A stretch of 64,000 nt of DNA from contig DLPC01000023.1 in assembly GCA_002478565.1 (NCBI GenBank), forward strand, positions 1 to 64,000, read 5' to 3'. The notes under the pieces are model-generated. The model did no database searches, was not told the origin of the DNA, and saw only the letters and a list, made by a program, of their open reading frames with translations. The stretch is from Flavobacteriales bacterium UBA7468. Lineage in GTDB: Bacteria; Bacteroidota; Bacteroidia; Flavobacteriales_D; Crocinitomicaceae. A program made the translations under genes and the position numbers. Shown in pieces: positions 25,448 to 34,637 of the stretch (positions within the stretch are counted from its first letter, which is position 1; the number at the start of each line of letters is the position of its first letter).

Positions 25448-25913
25448 GTTCAAAATCAGGATTCTGACTAAGAATATCCCAGGTGTGGTCCGCAAGTAAT
25501 TTGACACTCGCTATAAAGGTGAGGTGAGCACCTGATCTTCCCCATGCGTCAGGTGCAATTAAAGAAAGCATGTAGTTAGTTTGTGCCTTCAGATAGAGGT
25601 GATAGGTATGATTGATGAGCGGTTCAAAGCGCATTTCTGCTTGATAAATAAAAGCAGAAATTTCTTTGCGATCTTGGAGTTTTTTTGCTTGTTGCGCCAA
25701 TAATTGCATCTGCTCGTATATCTGATCGAGCTGCATGTCAGTTTGTTGGCTCATGGCACTAAGCGCCCGACCTTTTAACTTACCCTGATCTTCTGGTTTA
25801 ATGACAGCGCTACCTACCTGATGCGCATAGGGTAATAAATGCGGATTTTCAGCAATCTTATCGGGGTCAATTGGATTGACAAATTCTTTTTGCTCAGCTG
25901 CTTTTTTTTCCAT
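25428..25913 (-). CDS. DUF2452 domain protein
   Basis: 161 residues. NPHLLPYAHQVGSAVIKPED, then KLKGRALSAMSQQTDMQ, QIYEQMQLLAQQA, and the C-terminal SLIAPDAWG and VKLLADHTWDIL match the DUF2452 pattern closely. It is predicted soluble and helical, function unknown, common in Bacteroidota. It starts 1 nt after the stop of the FAD oxidoreductase gene, so the two are almost certainly cotranscribed. Confidence 0.85.
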   Translation of the reverse strand: MEKKAAEQKEFVNPIDPDKIAENPHLLPYAHQVGSAVIKPEDQGKLKGRALSAMSQQTDMQLDQIYEQMQLLAQQAKKLQDRKEISAFIYQAEMRFEPLINHTYHLYLKAQTNYMLSLIAPDAWGRSGAHLTFIASVKLLADHTWDILSQNPDFELTELQP

Positions 25914-25914
25914 T

Positions 25915-27036
25915 TTAAACCAAATTACTCAGTTCAAGACCAACGGCCGAACCGATGGCAATACCCATGCCTCCCATACGAACACCTGCGTGCACGTTTT
26001 TGTTCAAAGACCGAATGAGTGGTTTCTTTTGTTCACCAACACACATGATGCCTGACCACTGTGCTTCAATTGCGACATTTTGGCCCGGACAGATTTCATT
26101 TTGAAGTTTTTCTAGAAGCTTGTCTTGGATCATTTGATTCAATTCAAAAGAGGTAGTGGTTTCTGCTTCAAAATCTAAATTTCGTCCGCCTCCAAACAAG
26201 ATACGCGATCCAATATCCCTGAAATAGTAATAGCCAGCATCTAGATGAAAGGTTCCGTTGATGCGGTGTTTCAATGGTTTGGTGATGCAAACTTGTGCCC
26301 TTGCGGGTTTGAGTTCAGTTGGGAAGTAATCTTGGCTAAAACCATTGGTACAGAGAAATAGATGTTGGCACTTGAGCTCACCGCGTTGAGTTTGCAGTAA
26401 AACCTCCTGTGTACTGCTTTCAAAAGCTTCTAACGTTGTATCAAATAAAAAATGAATGTCAGCCGCTACACATTGTTTGTGGAGGGTATCAATGAGTAAA
26501 TGTGTTTCAAGACTTCCTTCTAAACGATTGAAATAACTCGTTTGAAAACCATTGAACCCGAATTTATTAGAAACTTGTGGGTCAATAGAATACACATTTT
26601 TTAAAGCGAAATTTTGTTCAAAGCCCGCATTTAACCATTCAATAAATGCTGTATCCAAGCAGCTTTGCGCTTGCCCAATTAAATCCCAAGACCCACAGGG
26701 GCGCCACGCCATCTGTTCTAAACCGATTCTTTCTTTAAGTAATTGCAAGCCCTTAAGTCTTAAAGCAACCGTTTCCCAAACTGTATTTTCAGGCATTTTC
26801 TGAAGGTCGTCGTGTAGTTCAGTTGGGCTGCCAAAACAGGCAAAACCTGCATTTTTTGTACTAGCTCCTGTTGGTAAGTAGCCGCGTTCCAAAATCAGGA
26901 TTTTTTCTTTGGGGAAACGTTGCTTGAGCGATAATGCTGTCGACATCCCCACAAGGCCTGCACCCACGATCACAAAGGTGTTGTCATGGATGTACAACGC
27001 GCGTTCCCAATAACTCAGTTGATTAAATGCTAGCAT
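25915..27036 (-). CDS. FAD-dependent oxidoreductase (DAO family)
   Basis: 373 residues. The dinucleotide-binding motif FVIVGAGLVGMSTALSLKQ lies near residues 21-39, followed by ILILERGYLPTGASTKNAGF, typical of D-amino-acid-oxidase-fold enzymes such as glycine or sarcosine oxidases. GYYYFRDIGSRILFGGGRN and the C-terminal VRMGGMGIAIGSAVGLE close the FAD site. The substrate is not predictable. It is followed directly by the DUF2452 gene. Confidence 0.85.
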   Translation of the reverse strand: MLAFNQLSYWERALYIHDNTFVIVGAGLVGMSTALSLKQRFPKEKILILERGYLPTGASTKNAGFACFGSPTELHDDLQKMPENTVWETVALRLKGLQLLKERIGLEQMAWRPCGSWDLIGQAQSCLDTAFIEWLNAGFEQNFALKNVYSIDPQVSNKFGFNGFQTSYFNRLEGSLETHLLIDTLHKQCVAADIHFLFDTTLEAFESSTQEVLLQTQRGELKCQHLFLCTNGFSQDYFPTELKPARAQVCITKPLKHRINGTFHLDAGYYYFRDIGSRILFGGGRNLDFEAETTTSFELNQMIQDKLLEKLQNEICPGQNVAIEAQWSGIMCVGEQKKPLIRSLNKNVHAGVRMGGMGIAIGSAVGLELSNLV

Positions 27037-27128
27037 TTTTTTTACTCGCTGATTTTTAGCAAATTTGTCTTTGAAACAAATGTACCAATTTGCGTTAAAA
27101 TGGTCATTTCGCTTAAGGCAAGTTATCT

Positions 27129-29669
27129 ATGAACAGAATTGTATCCCTTTTCTTATTTCTGCTGTCTTTACAGGCGCTAGCACAAAGAGATTTTTTAGTT
27201 GTCTTTGAAGGTCAAGTAAAAGATTTACTCGATCAGCAAAATTTATATGGTGTCACTGTTGATATCATGCAACAAGATGCTGTGCTCACCAAAGTACTTA
27301 CCGATGAACGCGGAAAGTTTTATGCCTCTGCTCGCATTCAACAAGGAGCTCCGCTGCAATTGCGATTTAATAAAGGGACCTATTTAACCAAATTTGTTGC
27401 ACTCGACCTGAGCACGATGCAAGGACTTCCAGCCAATGCTTATGGTTATCAATTGCTGGACAATGTGGTTTTCAATATGTACAAACTCAAACCAAACGTA
27501 GACCTCAATTTTGCAACAAACAAACCCACAGATCAATATACTTGGTCCCAGAGCAATAAGTCACTTTCTCAAAATACAAGTTTTCAACTCGAAGCCGACA
27601 ACAAAGCCAAAGCGGCTTATCAGAAAGCCATTGATCAACAACAAATAGATCGCTTATTGGCAACAGCCACTAAATTAGATGTGCCAGGTAGTATGGAAAA
27701 AGCTTTGCCATATTACGACTCCATTTTAGTGATCAATCCTGAGCAAAGCAAAGCAAGTACGCGTAAAGCCAGCATTTTGCAATCCATCAAGGATGAACAA
27801 GAATTAGCCGCTAAAAAATCTCAACAAGCAGCCTTATTAGCCGAAGCGCAAGCTGCAAAAACTTCTGGTGACCTCAACTTAGCAGATCAAAAAATCAAAG
27901 CGGCGAATCAAATTCTGCCTGGTAATAGTGCAGTACAGGCCGAACAACTCACCATTACCAATCTTCAAAACGAAAAAAAGCAAAAACTAGAAAAACAGAC
28001 AGCTTTTCAGAAAGCATGGGACAACGCTCAAAACGCCCTCAGTAAAGGAAATACCACCTTGGCAACCCAATACTTTACTGAAGCTGAAAAAATTCAGCCC
28101 GAGCAAAAACCGAGAGTAGAGCAAGAACTCCAAAAAATCAAAAATACAGTCCAAGACAAAGACACCGAGATCAAGCTCAATAAATTACTCTCTGCCGCAG
28201 ACCTCCAGTTTAAAGGCTTAAAAGGAAATGTCACTGAAAAACAACTCATGGATATTCTAGAAAAATATAAGCAGGCAGATAAACTCATCGCACTTTTTCA
28301 TAAACAAGTACTCATTGACCAATATTCTAAGAAATTACAAGACGGCATGAAGCTCGTGACTGATAAACTTGACAATCTGTCCACAGTTTACCAGAGTCAA
28401 TTAGCCAAAGCCAATGAGCACTACGACAACGATCAATTGCCAATGGCGCAAAAAGTACTTGGGGCTCCGGCAATGGAAAGCAGAAAAAACGAACCAGCGG
28501 TGATTGAGTTGCAAAAGAAAATAGTTTTCAAAGGCCAATTTTTAGCAAAAAATGAAGGTGCATATCGCACATTGAAAGAGGGAAAAGACAAGCAAGTTGC
28601 TCTCAAGGCGCTAGAAGATGCGCACAGCTTTGGTAAGCAACAAGAAAGCTATTTGAAAGGAACAGAATTGCCAAGGCTTCAAAAATCGATCGATTCTCTG
28701 AAAACAATCTTGAATCCGGCAAAAACCCTTCAAAAAGATGCAGAGGTGGCAAGTACACCAAGTGGCATTCAATTGACAGCGCCTGGCGAGGCTGTTTCGG
28801 ACGGTTCACAAGCTTTCAACGACTTACATCAAACAAGATCCGCGATAGAAGAAGGACCTTATCGTCAACAACAAGCTATGCGCACAGAAATTGATTACAA
28901 AAATTACTTCAATCAACAATCTGCTGAAGTCACGAGCTACGAAACAGCCAGTCAATTGGCACTGACTCAATCACAACGAGAAATTCAGGCCAAGCAAAAC
29001 GAACAAACCCAAAATCAATTGCAAGATCAAGCGGTGAAAGTCGTGCAACAGACCGAGGTAGCTATCAGGGATCGCAATCAAACAGCCGAGGCTCATCAAC
29101 TCGATAATCAAACTAATTTGCAAGCTTGGAAAGACGCCAAAGATTACCAAACGCAAGTAGAGATCAAAGAACAACAGGCTGTTGAACAAGCGGGTCTGGA
29201 ACGCATCAATCAAGTTCAAAATATACGCTCCATACAAGCGAAAGATCAAGAACAAGCCGCAGAAAATAAATCCAAGGACCTCAATCAAAAAAACCAAGAA
29301 GTTACGTACGTTAAAAACCAACAGCAGGCTCAGGCCGAGACCAACAGCGCGGCACAACAACAAAATATTCAAAAAATTGCGGGTTCTCGTGTAGAATTAA
29401 AGACAACGCCGAATTATTTAAAAGATGAAAATGGCGTGCTTTTCCCAGCCAATTCCTTAACCGAAAAGACTTATCAGATCAAGAATAAAGAAGGTTATGT
29501 CACCAAGGTAATTGTCAGACGCGTAGTGGTTGATCCGAACGGACACGGCGTTGTTTTCGAACAAACCACAGACGAATCCGGAAAAACCTATTTTACCCGT
29601 GACGGACAAGTTTGCACCGAGTATATTTGGTTCAATGAGTCAACTGGTGCCAGCGTACTTAAAAAATAA
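27129..29669 (+). CDS. Secreted Gln-rich coiled-coil protein, unknown function
   Basis: 846 residues with a signal peptide (MNRIVSLFLFLLSLQALAQ). Residues about 22-115 look like a carboxypeptidase-regulatory beta domain (FEGQVKDLLDQQNLYGVTVD). Residues about 150-560 are helical and TPR-like, with repeated Lys/Ala/Gln segments. Residues about 580-760 are a strongly Gln-rich coiled coil (QSQREIQAKQNEQTQNQLQD). The last 90 residues form a compact domain beginning ELKTTPNYLKDENGVLFP and ending EYIWFNESTGASVLKK. I recall that ending in uncharacterised Flavobacteriales proteins but cannot name a function. A periplasmic structural or scaffold role is plausible. Seven nucleotides separate it from mpl. 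Confidence 0.75.
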   Translation: MNRIVSLFLFLLSLQALAQRDFLVVFEGQVKDLLDQQNLYGVTVDIMQQDAVLTKVLTDERGKFYASARIQQGAPLQLRFNKGTYLTKFVALDLSTMQGLPANAYGYQLLDNVVFNMYKLKPNVDLNFATNKPTDQYTWSQSNKSLSQNTSFQLEADNKAKAAYQKAIDQQQIDRLLATATKLDVPGSMEKALPYYDSILVINPEQSKASTRKASILQSIKDEQELAAKKSQQAALLAEAQAAKTSGDLNLADQKIKAANQILPGNSAVQAEQLTITNLQNEKKQKLEKQTAFQKAWDNAQNALSKGNTTLATQYFTEAEKIQPEQKPRVEQELQKIKNTVQDKDTEIKLNKLLSAADLQFKGLKGNVTEKQLMDILEKYKQADKLIALFHKQVLIDQYSKKLQDGMKLVTDKLDNLSTVYQSQLAKANEHYDNDQLPMAQKVLGAPAMESRKNEPAVIELQKKIVFKGQFLAKNEGAYRTLKEGKDKQVALKALEDAHSFGKQQESYLKGTELPRLQKSIDSLKTILNPAKTLQKDAEVASTPSGIQLTAPGEAVSDGSQAFNDLHQTRSAIEEGPYRQQQAMRTEIDYKNYFNQQSAEVTSYETASQLALTQSQREIQAKQNEQTQNQLQDQAVKVVQQTEVAIRDRNQTAEAHQLDNQTNLQAWKDAKDYQTQVEIKEQQAVEQAGLERINQVQNIRSIQAKDQEQAAENKSKDLNQKNQEVTYVKNQQQAQAETNSAAQQQNIQKIAGSRVELKTTPNYLKDENGVLFPANSLTEKTYQIKNKEGYVTKVIVRRVVVDPNGHGVVFEQTTDESGKTYFTRDGQVCTEYIWFNESTGASVLKK

Positions 29670-29676
29670 TTGATTC

Positions 29677-31035
29677 ATGCACGTTCATTTTATTGCAATC
29701 GGCGGAAGTGCCATGCACAACTTAGCTATTGCCCTTTCTAGAAAAGGAGCGGTAGTAACTGGTTCAGATGACGAAATTTTTGAACCGTCCCTCACAAGAC
29801 TTCAAAAGCAAGGGATTTTACCAAGCGCTATGGGCTGGGATGCATCAAGAATCCACACCGATCTCGATGCAGTTATCCTGGGTATGCATGCCCGCGAAGA
29901 CAACCCAGAGTTGCTGGCTGCAAAAGCACTCGGATTACCAATTTATAGTTATCCCGAATACCTCTACGAACAGAGTAAAACCAAAACAAGAGTTGTAATT
30001 GGCGGAAGCCATGGCAAAACCACCATCACTTCTATGTTATTGCACGCGGTTGCCAAGCTTGGTTTGGAGGTAGATTATATGGTTGGAGCACAACTTGAAG
30101 GCTACGACTGCATGGTGAAGTTGACAGAAACAGCGCCTATTATGATTCTTGAAGGCGATGAATACTTGAGTTCTCCGATTGATCGCCGACCTAAATTTCA
30201 TTTATATCATCCGCACATTGCCTTGCTTTCAGGCGTTGCCTGGGATCACATCAATGTTTTCCCAACTTTTGAAAACTATGTCGATCAGTTTGCACAATTC
30301 ATCGCGCTTATCGAAGCAAATGGTGCTTTGGTCTACAATCAAGAAGATCCTGTCTTACAAGATTTGGCAAAAAACGTCACTCATTGCCAACAAATACCGT
30401 ACTGCACACCTGATTTTGTCCCTACGGAAAATGGTACGCGCTTGACTTTCGAAGACCAAACTTATGACTTAAAAGTATTTGGTGCCCACAACCTCCAAAA
30501 TTTGATGGGAGCTATGTATGTGGGGCAACAAATGGGGATCAAAACATCAGATTTCCTTAGCGCCATGACTGACTTTACGGGTGCTGGTAAGCGACTCCAA
30601 AAAGTCATTGAACATCCTTCTTTTGTGATGTTCAAGGATTTTGCGCATTCCCCTTCGAAATTGAAGGCCACTACAGCAGCAGTTGCACAACAATATAAAA
30701 ATCGCGAGGTCATTGCCTGTATGGAATTACATACCTTTAGTTCTTTGCAAAAAGCATTTTTGCCACAATATAATGGTGCCATGGTTGCTGCTGATCAAGC
30801 GCTGGTCTATTTTAGCCCTGAAGTGGTGGCACATAAAAAATTACCAATGCTTAGTGCTCAAGAAGTAGCTGAAGGATTCGGTGGAGGTGTATTGGTTTGT
30901 GAGTCAACCCAAGAAGTATTGACATTTATTGAAGGTCAAGATTGGCACAACAAAGTACTTTTGATGATGTCGAGCGGGAATTTTGATGGCATCGATTATG
31001 ATGCTCTTGGCGCTCAGATCGTAGCAAAGCTTTAG
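29677..31035 (+). CDS. mpl: Murein tripeptide ligase Mpl (UDP-MurNAc:tripeptide ligase)
   Basis: 452 residues of the Mur ligase family. The N-terminal domain begins HVHFIAIGGSAMHNLA, the MurC/Mpl nucleotide fold; the P-loop is VVIGGSHGKTTITSMLL (about 107-123); then LEGDEYLSS and HSPSKLKATTAAV in the C-domain. The GDEYLSS block fits Mpl rather than MurC. Mpl attaches recycled L-Ala-gamma-D-Glu-meso-Dap tripeptide to UDP-MurNAc, so it salvages cell wall. MurQ, another recycling enzyme, is at 49.3-50.1 kb. Confidence 0.88.
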   Translation: MHVHFIAIGGSAMHNLAIALSRKGAVVTGSDDEIFEPSLTRLQKQGILPSAMGWDASRIHTDLDAVILGMHAREDNPELLAAKALGLPIYSYPEYLYEQSKTKTRVVIGGSHGKTTITSMLLHAVAKLGLEVDYMVGAQLEGYDCMVKLTETAPIMILEGDEYLSSPIDRRPKFHLYHPHIALLSGVAWDHINVFPTFENYVDQFAQFIALIEANGALVYNQEDPVLQDLAKNVTHCQQIPYCTPDFVPTENGTRLTFEDQTYDLKVFGAHNLQNLMGAMYVGQQMGIKTSDFLSAMTDFTGAGKRLQKVIEHPSFVMFKDFAHSPSKLKATTAAVAQQYKNREVIACMELHTFSSLQKAFLPQYNGAMVAADQALVYFSPEVVAHKKLPMLSAQEVAEGFGGGVLVCESTQEVLTFIEGQDWHNKVLLMMSSGNFDGIDYDALGAQIVAKL

Positions 31036-31054
31036 GGTGTTAGCTGTCCCGGAC

Positions 31055-31594
31055 CTAACTTTTGAAGACGACCTTTCTATAGATGACTGCAATCAGTAGG
31101 CTATTGAGTGTACTGTAAACCAGTAGCGCGAGTAAGCTCACGCTCAGTGTAAACTGTGGGTTGTACATCATAGACATATTTTGCTTGGCAAGGCTTCTTA
31201 TTTCTTGATCTGTTTTGTTCTCTAGGGCTGAGTTGCTTTTTCTGATTTGTGCGATCTCGGCAGCACTATCCATCTGACTTTCTATTTGCGCCAACTTTTG
31301 CGCATTGAAGCTAGGGTCTATGTTTTTGTAATAAAAAAACAAGAAGAAACTCACGAGTAGGGTGTAAGGTAAACCTACCGAGAGGCCGTTTTTTATATCA
31401 GTGAGGATATTACTTTCAGTTTCAGTACGCTTCTTGTGGTATAAAAATAAGGCAATGCCGGCCGTTAGAAAGGCCATGTTGAGCAGTACAAAAGGTTGAA
31501 TGATATGTAATTGCCAATCAAAGGCAAAAGCAAGTAACTTCAGGGCAATAAATGCCCCTCCAAAACCAAGTGCATAAAACCAAGAACTTTTCAT
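31055..31594 (-). CDS. DUF4199 membrane protein
   Basis: 179 residues with four hydrophobic helices (about 5-25, 31-50, 70-90, 145-170) and a charged loop (KLAQIESQMDSAAEIAQIRKSN) between the third and fourth, the layout of DUF4199 proteins of Bacteroidota; function unknown. Its ATG shares one base with the rho stop codon (TAATG), a translational-coupling arrangement. Confidence 0.75.
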   Translation of the reverse strand: MKSSWFYALGFGGAFIALKLLAFAFDWQLHIIQPFVLLNMAFLTAGIALFLYHKKRTETESNILTDIKNGLSVGLPYTLLVSFFLFFYYKNIDPSFNAQKLAQIESQMDSAAEIAQIRKSNSALENKTDQEIRSLAKQNMSMMYNPQFTLSVSLLALLVYSTLNSLLIAVIYRKVVFKS

Positions 31595-33252
31595 TAGCTA
31601 TTCATTGAAACCAAGAATTCTTCGTTAGAGAGTGTATTTTCCATGTGTGATTTCATGAATTCCATTGCCTCAACAGGATTCATGTCGGCAATGAATTTTC
31701 TGAGTAACCATACACGTTGCAATACATCTTTTCCAACCAAGAGGTCTTCACGACGCGTTCCAGAGGCCGTGATATCGATAGCAGGATAAATACGGCGATT
31801 GGAAATTTTGCGGTCAAGTTGGAGTTCCATGTTACCCGTACCCTTGAATTCTTCAAAAATAACTTCGTCCATTTTTGAACCAGTCTCTGTAAGGGCTGTG
31901 GCTAGGATTGATAAAGAACCACCATTTTCTATTTTACGTGCCGAACCAAAGAATCTTTTCGGTTTGTGAAGGGCGTTGGCATCAACACCACCCGATAGTA
32001 CTTTACCCGATGCTGGTGAAACGGTGTTGTAGGCTCTTGCCAAACGGGTGATGGAGTCGAGAAGGATACAAACGTCGTGTCCACACTCTACCATTCTTTT
32101 GGCTTTTTCAAGTACCATATTGGCTACTTTTACGTGGCGTTCGGCTGGTTCATCGAAGGTAGATGCAATGACTTCTGCTTTTACAGATCGTGCCATGTCA
32201 GTCACTTCCTCAGGGCGCTCGTCTATGAGTAAAACAATGAGGTAGGTTTCTGGATGATTGGCAGCGATGGCATTGGCCACGTCTTTCAATAACATCGTTT
32301 TACCGGTTTTTGGCTGCGCAACAATCATACCGCGCTGACCTTTACCGATTGGTGCAAAAAGATCCATGACACGCGTAGAAAGCGTTTCTTGCGCATGCCC
32401 CGTAAGTTTGAATTTCTCTGAAGGGAAAAGTGGTGTTAAATATTGGAATGGAACGCGATCACGGATGTAAGATGGATCGCGGCCATTGATCGATTCAACT
32501 TTGACGAGTGGAAAGAACTTTTCTCCTTCACGCGGTGGGCGAATAGTACCTTTGACTGTGTCACCTGTTTTAAGACCAAATAATTTAATTTGATTTTGCG
32601 AAACGTAAATATCATCAGGTGAAGGCAGGTAATTGTAATCAGAAGAACGTAAAAAACCGTAACCATCTTGAATCACCTCTAAAACCCCTTCGGCTGAAAC
32701 GATTCCAACAAGGTCGTAGAGGTCTTCTTTAAATGGCTCAACGGCTGGATTTTCCTTATTGTTTTCAGCTGTTGTTTGCTCTTGATTAGTTGAATCTTGG
32801 CGTCGCTGAAAACGTGGATTATTCGGGTTATTTGAATGATTTTGTTGTTGTTGATGTGGGTGTTTTTCTCTTCTCTGTTGATTTTTTTGTCCTTCAACAA
32901 TTGGTGCTTCTTTTGTGCTTGGCTCTTCGGTAGCCTCTGTTGGTGCTGCGCTTTGAACTATTGGTTCGTTCTCAACAGCTTTGTTCTCAACAGCAACTTG
33001 CGGCTTTCTAGCTCTTTTTGAACGGTTCTTATCAGGCGCTTCGGTTTGATCTGTGGCAGGATCAGCAGCCACTGATTTTGTCGATTCAACGTTTTTTTTC
33101 ACTGCAGGTGTAGCGGCATCAGTGTTGGGTTTGTCACCCATAATGGCAGCAATGATTTCGTTTTTTTTGAGATTTGAGGCGTCGATGCCGAGACTTTGCG
33201 CAATGACACGGAGGTCTGAGATTTTTTTACTCTCTAAGGTTTTAAGATCCAT
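31594..33252 (-). CDS. rho: Transcription termination factor Rho with disordered N-terminal insertion
   Basis: 552 residues from the ATG at 33252 (MDLKTLESKKISDLR, the Rho_N helical start); a longer frame to 33327 adds 25 unconserved residues. Order of parts: Rho_N helix bundle (1-40); a disordered Glu/Gln/Asn/Lys-rich insertion of about 130 residues with HPHQQQQNHSNNPNN; the cold-shock-like RNA-binding domain (GVLEVIQDGYGFLRSSDYNY); and the hexameric ATPase with Walker A AQPKTGKTMLL, the Q-loop VLSGGVDANAL and the RREDLL arginine region. Rho unwinds RNA-DNA at the end of unterminated transcripts. Similar insertions in Bacteroidota Rho have been linked to condensate formation. The downstream DUF4199 gene is coupled. 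Confidence 0.96.
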   Translation of the reverse strand: MDLKTLESKKISDLRVIAQSLGIDASNLKKNEIIAAIMGDKPNTDAATPAVKKNVESTKSVAADPATDQTEAPDKNRSKRARKPQVAVENKAVENEPIVQSAAPTEATEEPSTKEAPIVEGQKNQQRREKHPHQQQQNHSNNPNNPRFQRRQDSTNQEQTTAENNKENPAVEPFKEDLYDLVGIVSAEGVLEVIQDGYGFLRSSDYNYLPSPDDIYVSQNQIKLFGLKTGDTVKGTIRPPREGEKFFPLVKVESINGRDPSYIRDRVPFQYLTPLFPSEKFKLTGHAQETLSTRVMDLFAPIGKGQRGMIVAQPKTGKTMLLKDVANAIAANHPETYLIVLLIDERPEEVTDMARSVKAEVIASTFDEPAERHVKVANMVLEKAKRMVECGHDVCILLDSITRLARAYNTVSPASGKVLSGGVDANALHKPKRFFGSARKIENGGSLSILATALTETGSKMDEVIFEEFKGTGNMELQLDRKISNRRIYPAIDITASGTRREDLLVGKDVLQRVWLLRKFIADMNPVEAMEFMKSHMENTLSNEEFLVSMNS

Positions 33253-33362
33253 CAATGGTAAGTTAAATGCTGAATTTGGAGCAGTCCCTGAAATGGGTAA
33301 TTGGAAATTCGATGCAAGTTTAAGCAAAAAAACAGTTAAAAATACGATTGCTTTAAATTATT

Positions 33363-34637
33363 CTACGTTTTTCGTTTTTGTTTTTTGGCAGCAGGAAATA
33401 GGATGTTGTTCAAAATAAGACGGTAACCAGGAGAGTTGGGGTGCAAATTGAGGTCAGTTGGGGGGTCACCTACAAGATGTTGGTAGTCTTCGGGGTCGTG
33501 CCCGCCGTAGAAAGTCCAGGTTCCTTGACCAAACTCGCCATGCACATAACGTGCCGTGTTTGCTGCTTTGTTTTCGCCTAGAATGAGCACGTTTGGTTTG
33601 ATAAATTCTCTATGAAAATCTGTAGTTTGACCCATAAATCCGTTGATGACATCGACATGGCATTGGGTCAGCATAGTAGGAACGACATCCCATTTGGCTG
33701 AAAAGTCGAACAAAGTAAATTGATCACTCTTTTCAGTAATTAGCCTTTGATTGCGTAATTCTGTGCCGTCAATGTCTGAGTATTCATAGACCATCGGGTC
33801 TTTGATAATATGAAAATTATGAAAGGCAAAGGTATTGTTGAAATCCAGTTTTTCTTGTGCTCGAGGATCAGAGGGGCTTCCATCAAAAACAGCTTCTTGG
33901 ATGTCTACATTTTCTGCCGCTAAAGCGATATCAAAAGAATCTGTTCCCGAACACATAGTAAATAGAAAGCCTCCACCAATCACAAAGTTTCGAATATTGA
34001 CCGCTACCGCGCGTTTGAGTGCTGCGGTATTTGCATACCCAAGTTTGGCAGCCGAGGCTTCAGTACGCGCAACCTCTTGTTGGTACCAACTTTGCATGCG
34101 AGCAGAACCATAAAACTTACCGTATTGACCTGTAAAATCTTCGTGGTGCAGGTGCAGCCAATCGTATTTGGGCAAAATTCCATTGACAATCGCTGAATCA
34201 TAAATTTTGTCATATTTGATTTCGGCATATTCCAATACGAGGGTTACGGCGTCATCCCAGGGCAATTTGTTAGGGGGTGTGTAAACCGCAATCTTTGGCG
34301 CTTTCTCAAGTTGCACCACCTCCATATTGACTTCGGGGTCGTTGATTTGTGCTTTGATTTGATTGACTTGCCCATCTGCGAGAACCTGATAGCTCACGTT
34401 GCGCAATAAGAGTTCCTCTTCCAGTCTTTGCAGGTGTGGCATCAAAAAAGAACCGCCACGATAATTGAGTAACCACTCGATAACAATTTCGTTTTCAAGG
34501 GTCCAGTAGGCGATGCCATAGGCCTTCAAGTGATTTTTTTGAGTGTCGTCCATCGGAACCAAAATTTGACTTGCATTGAATTGGTTCGAGAAACTGAGCA
34601 GAAAAATAAATAAGTATACCTTAAAAAGGATCTTCAT
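33363..34637 (-). CDS. Exported protein of the family often mislabelled asparagine synthetase B
   Basis: 424 residues from the ATG at 34637, giving a signal peptide (MKILFKVYLFIFLLSFSNQF) and a mature part starting ASQILVPMDDTQKNHLKAYG. Conserved blocks include NYRGGSFLM, YDWLHLHHEDFTGQYG, FVIGGGFLFTMCSGTDSFDIA and, at the end, GGHDPEDYQHLVGDPPTDLN. I recall this family being named asparagine synthetase B in public annotation, but there is no N-terminal Cys nucleophile, no PP-loop ATP site and the protein is exported. The GGGFLFTMCSG elbow and the late His resemble class I amidotransferase/ThuA-like folds. It overlaps the dnaB 3' end by 17 nt. Confidence 0.7.
   Translation of the reverse strand: MKILFKVYLFIFLLSFSNQFNASQILVPMDDTQKNHLKAYGIAYWTLENEIVIEWLLNYRGGSFLMPHLQRLEEELLLRNVSYQVLADGQVNQIKAQINDPEVNMEVVQLEKAPKIAVYTPPNKLPWDDAVTLVLEYAEIKYDKIYDSAIVNGILPKYDWLHLHHEDFTGQYGKFYGSARMQSWYQQEVARTEASAAKLGYANTAALKRAVAVNIRNFVIGGGFLFTMCSGTDSFDIALAAENVDIQEAVFDGSPSDPRAQEKLDFNNTFAFHNFHIIKDPMVYEYSDIDGTELRNQRLITEKSDQFTLFDFSAKWDVVPTMLTQCHVDVINGFMGQTTDFHREFIKPNVLILGENKAANTARYVHGEFGQGTWTFYGGHDPEDYQHLVGDPPTDLNLHPNSPGYRLILNNILFPAAKKQKRKT

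Noticed and set aside
25896..25913. A8 run at the start of the DUF2452 gene as a second slippage site
   Set aside because: The frame is continuous through it and conserved afterwards, and neither shifted frame offers a product.
31036..31060. Possible bidirectional terminator between mpl and DUF4199 (GTTAG/CTAAC)
   Set aside because: The stem is only 5 bp with a 10-nt loop and the T-tract is short; not strong enough to list.
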